Source: Desulfobacterales bacterium
GTDB lineage: Bacteria > Desulfobacterota > Desulfobacteria > Desulfobacterales > UBA5852
DNA: 8,100 nucleotides
Assembly: GCA_016735415.1 (NCBI GenBank)
Contig: JAERRP010000577.1
Span: 1 to 8,100 of the forward strand
Reading direction: 5' to 3'
The notes under the pieces were generated by a model. The model did not search any database. It had not been told where the DNA came from and was given only the letters and a program-made list of their open reading frames with translations. Both the position numbers and the translations under genes were made by a program. Of the stretch, positions 1-4,813 are shown in pieces; positions within the stretch are counted from its first letter, which is position 1; the number at the start of each line of letters is the position of its first letter.

Positions 1-81
1 CACGACTTTCCCCGACCCAATCATCATATATGGCTGTATTTCAATGATATATTGTTTCTAGATCAGCACAGTCTTGTGTGA
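1..81. other. AT-rich sequence abutting a truncated helicase gene
   Basis: This stretch is clearly richer in A and T than the helicase that follows. It shows no helicase homology in any forward frame: the helicase frame reads through unrelated residues to a TGA at 79-81, and the other two frames stop by about position 60. It contains near-repeats of the type CATATAT / GATATAT and a small hairpin CACA-GTCT-TGTG at about 67-78. It may be the end of an inserted or deleted segment. No transposase, recognisable inverted terminal repeat or intron domain is visible in so little sequence, so its identity is open. Confidence 0.4.
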
Positions 82-105
82 GTTATTTCGGTAACCCCGG
101 AAGAG

Positions 106-963
106 GTGACGGTTGAGAATGTCGACCAGACCCTGATTCATGTCGGACAGGAAAGCAAGTTGTCCCTGTTGCTGGGAATCCTGGAGAGAGAGGATTGGCA
201 CCGCGTCCTGATTTTCGCCAACACCAAAGCCGGGGTCGAATGGCTGGCTGAAAAACTGCGCCGCAACGGCCTGCCGGCGGAGGGCATCACCGGTGACCTG
301 CCCCAGCCCAAACGCTTCCGCCTGATGGACAAGTTCAAGGAGGACCAGGTTAAGATTCTGGTGGCCACCGATGTCGCCTCGCGCGGTATTCACATCGAAG
401 ACATATCACATGTGATCAACTACGACCTGCCCCAGGATTCCGAGAGCTATGTCCACCGGATCGGACGCACCGCCCGGGCCGGAAAGTCCGGCAAATCCAT
501 TGCCCTGGCATGTGAAAAATACGTCTTCCATCTGGAGCCCCTCGAAGAGATGCTGGGCTACAAAATTCCGGTTGTCTGGCATGAAGACGACTGGCTTGTC
601 AAAGATCAGGCCGGACCGGTGAGATCACTCCGCAAAACCCGGCCCCGGCCCAAGCGAACGGTGCGTCAAAAACCCCGTCCCCGCAACGCAAAACCGCCGT
701 TGCGCAAGGCCGATCCGATCAAATCCCGACCCGCCGGCTATTTTCCCGGCACCTTTTTCGGCTTTGCGCTCGACCCGGAAAAGCCGGCTGAGCCTGCGGC
801 CGAAGAGCCCCACAAGAAAAAACACCGGCGCTGGCGGCGCAAGAAAAAAACGGGCACCGCTTCCAACGGGACGACCGGCGCCGTCCCGGCGGCGCCGAAT
901 GGCGCGGATCATCCGCCATCGCCTGCCCAGGCCGCCGCCCCGAAGGTGATCAAGGATACCTGA
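106..963 (+). CDS. RhlB-like DEAD-box RNA helicase, C-terminal half only (N-terminally truncated)
   Basis: This is the second RecA-like domain of a DEAD-box RNA helicase with a long basic tail. From the GTG at 106, motif IV (IFANT) is at residues 36-40, the ITGDLPQPKR segment at 61-70, motif V (ATDVASRGIHI) at 87-97 and motif VI (YVHRIGRTARAG) at 115-126. The SIALACEKY and LGYKIPV stretches closely resemble E. coli RhlB. Residues from about 180 to the end are low-complexity and rich in Lys, Arg, Pro and Ala, with a KKKHRRWRRKKK cluster, probably an RNA-binding tail. The N-terminal domain with the Walker A, DEAD and SAT motifs is missing. Family-like residues (VTPEEVTVENVD) extend upstream of the GTG to about position 85, then meet a TGA at 79-81. 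The GTG also has no well-spaced ribosome site. A domain-2 fragment cannot be an ATP-dependent helicase alone, so this is probably a pseudogene remnant, a disrupted gene, or an assembly junction. Confidence 0.8.
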   Translation: MTVENVDQTLIHVGQESKLSLLLGILEREDWHRVLIFANTKAGVEWLAEKLRRNGLPAEGITGDLPQPKRFRLMDKFKEDQVKILVATDVASRGIHIEDISHVINYDLPQDSESYVHRIGRTARAGKSGKSIALACEKYVFHLEPLEEMLGYKIPVVWHEDDWLVKDQAGPVRSLRKTRPRPKRTVRQKPRPRNAKPPLRKADPIKSRPAGYFPGTFFGFALDPEKPAEPAAEEPHKKKHRRWRRKKKTGTASNGTTGAVPAAPNGADHPPSPAQAAAPKVIKDT

Positions 964-973
964 AAGCACCCCG

Positions 974-1006
974 GCGGCCGGCGTTCAGCTTGATACGGCC
1001 GGCCGC
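974..1006 (+). other. GC-rich hairpin downstream of helicase fragment
   Basis: A perfect 9-bp inverted repeat, GCGGCCGGC (974-982) and GCCGGCCGC (998-1006), flanks a 15-nt loop and begins 11 bases after the helicase stop codon. No T-run follows, so it is not a classical intrinsic terminator. It may stall transcription or stabilise the upstream mRNA 3' end. The rest of the 178-bp gap before the methyltransferase shows nothing else I can support. Confidence 0.35.
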
Positions 1007-1141
1007 GGCTTGGCCTGCCTGCCATGGCCCGTATCTGCCCTGAAGGGGGGCGCGTCCGGATCCCGGTATGGTATATCTCAGTCCCGCCGGGCCGGAGAGG
1101 CACCGGTTGATAATTGGTTATCGGTGGACTACTTTGCTGCC

Positions 1142-1936
1142 ATGGGACATGTCTTCGAATTCAACGATACCAAAGAATACGAGAACTGGTTAAACAGTCC
1201 GAACCGCCGGTTTGCCGCGGAGCTTGAAAGCCGTTTGATGATGGACATGCTCAAGCCCATGCCCGGCGAAACACTGCTGGATATCGGCTGCGGAACCGGT
1301 GCCAGCCTTCAGCCCTTTCTGGAGTTCGGGCTGCAGGTGACCGGCATCGATCCGTCTCCCTACATGCTGGATATCGCCATTGCGAATATCATGAACCGGG
1401 TCGATTTCTATCGCGGTTTTGCCGAAGATCTGCCCTTCGACGACAATTCGTTCAATTACGCCACCCTGATCACCTCGCTGGAATTTGTCGAAGCGCCCTT
1501 ACAGGCGCTGGAAGAAGCCTGCCGGGTCGCCAAGGACAAGGTTTTTATCGGCGTGTTGAACCGTTACGCCATCAAAGGGTTTCAGCGCCGGGTCAAGGGG
1601 CTGTTTGTCCCGACCATCTTCAACCGGGCTCAGTTTTTCAGTGTCTGGGAAATCAAACAGATGCTCACCGAGCTGCTCAACAAAGCCCCCATGTCATGGC
1701 GAACGGTCTGCCAACTGCCGGTTACCGGCAACGGCTTCCTTTCGCGCATGGAACAATCCACCCTGGTCCAGCGATGCCCTTTCGGGACTTTTGCCGGCAT
1801 CGTGGTCTCACTGGTGCCGCGTTTCCGCATCCGCCCGTTGACACTTCGCTACAAGGCCGGCCAGGCCGGCGGGCCCCTGCCCGGACTGCCCCTGTCGCCC
1901 TATCGCAACGCAGGCCGTGTCAATAGCGACTTGTAA
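1142..1936 (+). CDS. class I SAM-dependent methyltransferase (Methyltransf_11 type)
   Basis: A 264-residue soluble methyltransferase of the Rossmann-like class I fold. Motif I, LLDIGCGTG, is at residues 45-53 and binds S-adenosylmethionine. The acidic residue ending strand 2 is D70 in GIDPSPYML. The AEDLPFDDNSFNYATLITSLEFVE stretch covers the usual post-II and motif III region of the Methyltransf_11 family. The C-terminal third (NRYAIKGFQRRVKGLF, then RAQFFSVWEIKQML) presumably forms the substrate lid; it names no substrate. The frame is open back to 1010, but I prefer the ATG at 1142: similarity to methyltransferases begins about there, and a modest GGTGGA lies 13 bases upstream. The stop codon overlaps the ribosome site of the radical SAM gene that follows, so the two are almost certainly co-transcribed and translationally coupled. 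Family assignment is secure; substrate unknown. Confidence 0.88.
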   Translation: MGHVFEFNDTKEYENWLNSPNRRFAAELESRLMMDMLKPMPGETLLDIGCGTGASLQPFLEFGLQVTGIDPSPYMLDIAIANIMNRVDFYRGFAEDLPFDDNSFNYATLITSLEFVEAPLQALEEACRVAKDKVFIGVLNRYAIKGFQRRVKGLFVPTIFNRAQFFSVWEIKQMLTELLNKAPMSWRTVCQLPVTGNGFLSRMEQSTLVQRCPFGTFAGIVVSLVPRFRIRPLTLRYKAGQAGGPLPGLPLSPYRNAGRVNSDL

Positions 1937-1939
1937 GGA
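1935..1939 (+). promoter_or_regulatory. ribosome binding site of the radical SAM gene, overlapping the upstream stop codon
   Basis: AAGGA shares its first two bases with the TAA stop (1934-1936) of the methyltransferase gene and lies 7 bases before the ATG at 1947. This decides the start over an earlier in-frame GTG at 1917, which lies inside the methyltransferase gene. The arrangement suggests termination-reinitiation coupling. Confidence 0.75.
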
Positions 1940-1946
1940 ACAACCC

Positions 1947-2957
1947 ATGGAAGCCCTGCTGTATGAACGCCTCGATGATCAGAAGGTCCGCTGTCACCTG
2001 TGCGCCCATTATTGCAAGATTGGCGACGGCCAAACGGGCATCTGCAAGGTTAGGGCCAACCATCGGGGACGGCTCGAATCCCTGGTCTATGGTAAGATTA
2101 TCGCCCGCCACGTCGACCCCATCGAAAAAAAACCCCTGTTTCATTTTCTGCCGGGAAGCCGCTCTTACTCAATTGCCACGATGGGCTGCAACTTTAGATG
2201 CCGTTTCTGTCAAAATGCCGATATCGCCCAGCTACCGTTCGATCGGCCGGGCTTCATTATGGGTGATGACACCACCCCCGAGGAGGTGGTCGCGGACGCT
2301 GTTGCCGCCGGCTGCGCCAGCATTGCCTATACTTACACCGAGCCCACGATTTTCTTCGAATTGGCCCTGGCGGTGGCCAAACAGGCGCATGCTCGGGGGA
2401 TTCGCAACGTTTTCGTGACCAATGGCTATATGACGGCCGAAGCCCTGGCGCTGATCGCCCCTTTTCTGGACGCCGCCAATGTGGATTTGAAAGCCTATTC
2501 TGACGATTTTTACCGGGAAATGTGCCAAGCCCGCCTGGCGCCGGTCAAGGCCACGTTGAAGAACATGAAGGCCAGGGGCGTTTTGGTGGAAGTGACCACC
2601 CTCGTGATCCCCGGTTTGAATGACACCCCTTCCGAGCTGACCGCCCTGGCAGAGTTCTTGTCCGGAGAACTGGGGCCGGACACGCCCTGGCATCTGAGTC
2701 GCTTCCATCCCGCCTACCGGTTGACCGATCGGGGCAACACGCCGGTGGAAACACTGGAAAGGGCCCGCCAGATCGGATTGGATGCCGGCCTGCAATATGT
2801 CTACATCGGCAACGTGCCGGGCAGCGATGCGGAAAACACCTACTGCCCCAACTGCGGCACCAGCGTCATCGACCGCTTCCATTACAACACCCGGGTCAGC
2901 CTCATCGACGGTCGCCACTGTGCCTATTGTCACGAACCGATCAACGGTGTTTTCTGA
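1947..2957 (+). CDS. amrS: AmmeMemoRadiSam system radical SAM enzyme
   Basis: A 336-residue radical SAM protein resembling the AmmeMemoRadiSam enzymes, relatives of pyruvate formate-lyase activating enzyme. The 4Fe-4S/SAM motif is C81-x3-C85-x2-C88 in MGCNFRCRFCQN, preceded by the typical DPIEKKPLFHFLPGSRSYSIAT stretch. Two further cysteine clusters flank the barrel: C16-x2-C19-x3-C23-x9-C33 at the N-terminus, and CPNC (C300, C303) with CAYC (C325, C328) at the C-terminus, a likely zinc ribbon or extra metal site. Barrel landmarks include YTEPTIFFE, VFVTNGY, NVDLKAY and VEVTTLVIPGLNDT. Length matches the family. Members usually co-occur with AMMECR1-domain and Memo-domain proteins in genomes; the reaction is not established as far as I know. 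Neither partner is in this window; a methyltransferase is directly upstream instead. The family call is confident, the function is not. Confidence 0.9.
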   Translation: MEALLYERLDDQKVRCHLCAHYCKIGDGQTGICKVRANHRGRLESLVYGKIIARHVDPIEKKPLFHFLPGSRSYSIATMGCNFRCRFCQNADIAQLPFDRPGFIMGDDTTPEEVVADAVAAGCASIAYTYTEPTIFFELALAVAKQAHARGIRNVFVTNGYMTAEALALIAPFLDAANVDLKAYSDDFYREMCQARLAPVKATLKNMKARGVLVEVTTLVIPGLNDTPSELTALAEFLSGELGPDTPWHLSRFHPAYRLTDRGNTPVETLERARQIGLDAGLQYVYIGNVPGSDAENTYCPNCGTSVIDRFHYNTRVSLIDGRHCAYCHEPINGVF

Positions 2958-2993
2958 CGGCACACGCTGAGCCCTCCCTGTCGGATGACCGCT

Positions 2994-3009
2994 GCCGCCA
3001 GCCGGCGGC
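2994..3009. other. GC-rich hairpin between convergent genes
   Basis: GCCGCC and GGCGGC form a 6-bp stem with an AGCC loop in the 65-bp gap between the convergent radical SAM and permease genes. There is no T-run on either side, so it is at best a weak bidirectional stop signal or a Rho-associated structure. Confidence 0.3.
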
Positions 3010-3022
3010 GACCGTGTCCTGC

Positions 3023-4162
3023 TCAGGCGGACGCATAGCGGGTCGGTATGCGCTGAACCGCCGCCAGCGAACATAAGGCCAGCAGCGCGCCCCCGACAAA
3101 GGGAAGGCGATAATCCACCATCCAGAGAATACCGCCGGCGGCGGGCAGGACCACGGCGGCGATGTGATTGATCGTAAAACCCACCGCCATGCTGGGCGCA
3201 ATGTCCTGCGGATCGGCGATTTTTTGGAAGTAGGTGCGGATGGCAATGGCAAAATTAAAAAAGATATGATCCAGAATATACAGGCCGGCCAGCAGGTGTT
3301 TGGAATCAACCACCGCGTAGGCCAGGAAGATAAACACGAGGCTGGCATATTCCAGCGAGAGCACTTTGCGCTCCCCGTAACGGACAATCGCTTTGCCGAT
3401 CAGCGGGCTGGCATAATAGTTAACGGCATTGTTGACGACAAAGAGAAGCGTTATTTCCTGAACCGAAAAGGCAAAGCGTTCGACCATTAGAAACACGGCA
3501 AACGCCATGAATATCTGCCGTCGGGCCCCGGCCAGGAACGTCAGGAGGTAAAACAGGCGGTAGGGCCGCCGCAGAATCATCCGCTTGCGCTGGGGCGGCA
3601 GATTCGCCCGGGTCGGTTTCTGCCGGAGTCCCCACACCGCCATGATCGTCAGCGGCACTCCGATCATGAGATACATCTGTTCATAGGACAGCACCCCGGC
3701 CATCAGGTAGATCACGGCCCCGACCCCGATATTGGCGGCCGCGGCATAGCTGCGTTGTAGACCGAAAACGATCGGGGCCGTGTCGCGGTCGAAATACTGC
3801 AGGGTCAGCGATTGATTGGTGGTTTCAAAATAGTGGAAACCGAAACTCATCACCAGTGTGGTGAACATCACGCCGCCGAAGGTCGGTAAAAACCCGGTGG
3901 CACCGATCCCAAGGCCGAGCAACAGAATGGACAGAGACGAGAGGCGATGTTCGCGTATGACCAGCATTACGTAAATGGCCAGCAGGGCCAGAAATCCGGG
4001 GATTTCGCGCACGGACTGGATGATCCCCACCTGGGCGCCGTTCAATCCGGCCGCCTCGACCGCGAAATTATTGAACAGTGTCCGCCAGCCCTGCAAACCG
4101 ATCGTCGATGCAATGGTCAGAACGACCAAAAAGCGATACATGGGATCTTTGCGAAAATCCAT
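3023..4162 (-). CDS. major facilitator superfamily (MFS) transporter
   Basis: A 379-residue polytopic inner-membrane protein. Hydrophobic segments fall at about residues 11-25, 47-69, 76-95, 97-112, 136-158, 161-178, 203-225, 233-250, 268-286, 290-308, 326-346 and 353-370, giving roughly 12 helices in two halves. A basic loop (about 180-202, with QRKRMILRRPYR) joins the halves, as in MFS permeases. PLIGKAIVRYGERKVL (about 253-268) resembles MFS motif A, between helices 8 and 9. No substrate-specific residues are recognisable; sugar, drug and metabolite transport are all possible. The start is uncertain. I chose the ATG at 4162, just before the first helix; an ATG at 4180 and a TTG at 4246 are in frame upstream, and none has a strong ribosome site. 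The gene converges on the radical SAM gene and is separated from the oxidoreductase by a long regulatory region. It appears to be a single-gene unit. Confidence 0.82.
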   Translation of the reverse strand: MDFRKDPMYRFLVVLTIASTIGLQGWRTLFNNFAVEAAGLNGAQVGIIQSVREIPGFLALLAIYVMLVIREHRLSSLSILLLGLGIGATGFLPTFGGVMFTTLVMSFGFHYFETTNQSLTLQYFDRDTAPIVFGLQRSYAAAANIGVGAVIYLMAGVLSYEQMYLMIGVPLTIMAVWGLRQKPTRANLPPQRKRMILRRPYRLFYLLTFLAGARRQIFMAFAVFLMVERFAFSVQEITLLFVVNNAVNYYASPLIGKAIVRYGERKVLSLEYASLVFIFLAYAVVDSKHLLAGLYILDHIFFNFAIAIRTYFQKIADPQDIAPSMAVGFTINHIAAVVLPAAGGILWMVDYRLPFVGGALLALCSLAAVQRIPTRYASA

Positions 4163-4225
4163 CCGGGGTTCTTTTCCCATCTGAAAGGGGGGCCTCAATG
4201 CATCCCCATTCAAATCAATGAACAC

Positions 4226-4255
4226 ATAATAACTAAATATTAACAATAGGTTAAA
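4226..4255 (-). promoter_or_regulatory. possible sigma-70 promoter of the MFS gene
   Basis: On the minus strand, TTTAAC (4250-4255) and TATTAT (4226-4231) are separated by 18 bases. The -10 matches five of six consensus bases, the -35 only three. It would give a leader of about 55-60 nt before the ATG at 4162. The surrounding sequence is AT-rich, so chance matches are likely. Confidence 0.3.
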
Positions 4256-4282
4256 CTAATTTCACCAAATTCTCAATGAATC

Positions 4283-4300
4283 GGTTCAAAATTTTGAACC
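4283..4300. promoter_or_regulatory. perfect 18-bp palindrome, likely regulator binding site
   Basis: GGTTCAAAATTTTGAACC is perfectly self-complementary over 18 bases with no spacer, typical of a dimeric DNA-binding protein. The site lies about 230 bp upstream of the predicted sigma-54 transcription start and about 120 bp upstream of the MFS start codon. A related site occurs 78 bp to the right. It is not followed by a T-run on either strand, which argues against a terminator. Confidence 0.6.
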
Positions 4301-4360
4301 CGGACCTTTTCACTAATATTCCCAATAAATCAACAGGCTACGTTAATTCACCACCGACCG

Positions 4361-4385
4361 GGTTAATAATTTTGAACCTTCAAAA
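4361..4385. promoter_or_regulatory. second, related compound binding site
   Basis: GGTTAATAATTTTGAACC (4361-4378) differs from the palindrome at 4283-4300 at only two positions, both in the left half. Its right half also pairs with a following TTCAAAA: TTTTGAA-CC-TTCAAAA at 4370-4385 is a perfect 7-bp inverted repeat with a 2-bp spacer. Three half-sites are thus packed into 25 bp. Its centre is about 150 bp upstream of the predicted sigma-54 start, a common position for an enhancer-binding protein. Which protein binds is unknown; no regulator gene is in the window. Confidence 0.55.
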
Positions 4386-4496
4386 CGGAGAATCCCCCCA
4401 TTGAAGCGCTTGGCCACGATACGCTCCATCCGGGATAGTCTTCTAACCATTTGAATTTAAATGATATGCGATTTTAGACGTGGGAAGTCGTGATTT

Positions 4497-4512
4497 TGGC
4501 AAGCAGATTGCA
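4497..4512 (+). promoter_or_regulatory. sigma-54 (RpoN) -24/-12 promoter
   Basis: TGGCAAGCAGATTGCA matches the sigma-54 consensus TGGCACG-N4-TTGCW with one mismatch (A for C) and has exactly 10 bases between the invariant GG and GC. A T precedes it, as in many such promoters. With the C of GC at -12, transcription would start near 4523. The next element downstream is an intrinsic terminator, not a gene. Sigma-54 promoters need an activator bound upstream, and palindromic sites are present at about -145 to -231. Confidence 0.65.
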
Positions 4513-4522
4513 TATACCTGAT

Positions 4523-4597
4523 GTCACCTAACCTAACCTTTTTCACACCAATTCCTCCTTAACGGTTATTCGCTCGCGAATAACCGTTATTTTTTTT
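4523..4597 (+). ncRNA. candidate sigma-54-dependent small RNA, about 75 nt
   Basis: The span is set by the predicted sigma-54 start (about 4523) and the end of the intrinsic terminator T-run (4597). It contains no useful open reading frame. The 5' part is C-rich and probably single-stranded, with tandem ACCTA-ACCTA-ACCTT (4526-4540). CCTCCTTA (4554-4561), identical to the anti-Shine-Dalgarno end of 16S rRNA, abuts the terminator stem. In an RNA, CCUCCUU could pair with ribosome binding sites, as C-rich seeds do in several known regulatory RNAs. Architecture (enhancer-type sites, sigma-54 promoter, short RNA, terminator) recalls Vibrio Qrr RNAs, but I see no sequence homology to them. Alternatives: an attenuated leader of the oxidoreductase gene, or the remnant of a lost gene with its terminator. 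Existence of the RNA is inferred, not shown. Confidence 0.45.
4561..4597 (+). terminator. strong intrinsic terminator
   Basis: AACGGTTATTCG (4561-4572) and CGAATAACCGTT (4577-4588) form a perfect 12-bp stem with a CTCG tetraloop, followed by A and eight Ts (4590-4597). The T-run lies only on the plus-strand side, so it acts on rightward transcription. There is no plus-strand protein gene upstream within the gap: the nearest is the radical SAM gene, ending at 2957. It therefore must serve a transcript that starts inside the intergenic region or read-through from far upstream. Confidence 0.9.
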
Positions 4598-4717
4598 GAT
4601 CCGGGTCAAGCCATTGACGTATCACGCCCTGGCGGGGAAAAAAAGCCTTTCCATCGGCCAAATGCGTATACGCCCGCCTGGCATTCACAGGAATTTGGGC
4701 ACCCGGTGCATTTCGGC

Positions 4718-4746
4718 TTGAAGTTCTCAATATTTAAGCATATACT
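4718..4746 (+). promoter_or_regulatory. sigma-70-type promoter of the FMN/FAD oxidoreductase
   Basis: TTGAAG (4718-4723) and TATACT (4741-4746) are separated by exactly 17 bases. The -35 matches four and the -10 five of six consensus positions. Transcription would begin near 4753, giving a leader of about 60 nt before the ATG at 4814. It lies downstream of the strong terminator, so the oxidoreductase can be transcribed independently of the sigma-54 unit. Confidence 0.5.
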
Positions 4747-4749
4747 TAA
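4734..4749. promoter_or_regulatory. near-palindrome over the -10 box, possible operator
   Basis: TTAAGCATATACTTAA is symmetrical at 14 of 16 positions (arms TTAAG and CTTAA) and covers the -10 element of the predicted oxidoreductase promoter. A protein bound here would block RNA polymerase, so it may be a repressor operator. AT-rich symmetry at a -10 box can also arise by chance. Confidence 0.4.
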
Positions 4750-4813
4750 GTCTCTTTTGCCGGAACCCACCCATGGAAATCGACCGTCCGGCACCGAACG
4801 CTTTGGAGGCATC

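Larger units (their letters stand above)
4163..4813. other. 651-bp AT-rich intergenic regulatory region
   Basis: This divergent gap lies between the permease (minus) and the oxidoreductase (plus). It holds, left to right: a possible permease promoter, an 18-bp palindrome and a related compound site, a sigma-54-type promoter, a short predicted RNA ending in a strong terminator, and a sigma-70-type promoter with an overlapping near-palindrome. No protein-coding gene with recognisable homology is seen. The left two thirds are markedly AT-rich compared with the flanking genes. Confidence 0.7.

Noticed and set aside
1..81. The left edge as the end of a group II intron or insertion sequence
   Set aside because: No domain V hairpin, terminal inverted repeat or target duplication can be identified in the 80 bases available.
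2232..3074. A long minus-strand frame (280 residues) opposite the radical SAM gene
   Set aside because: It is the antisense shadow of a GC-rich gene with strong family motifs; its composition is unlike a folded protein.
4249..4266. GGTTAAACTAATTTCACC as a third copy of the palindromic site
   Set aside because: Only 11 of 18 positions agree with the perfect palindrome and the sequence is not itself symmetrical; such matches are easy to find in AT-rich DNA.
4401..4454. A 17-codon plus-strand frame starting at TTG with GGAG 10 bases upstream
   Set aside because: Too short, rare start codon, no similarity; best treated as chance.
4457..4546. A 29-codon minus-strand reading frame (GTG at 4546) with AAGGAGG at ideal spacing (4554-4560)
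   Set aside because: The ribosome-like site is the reverse complement of the CCTCCTT motif of the candidate small RNA. I see no minus-strand promoter, the peptide has no recognisable feature, and the frame runs through the sigma-54 promoter. A real small protein is possible, but I prefer the RNA reading.
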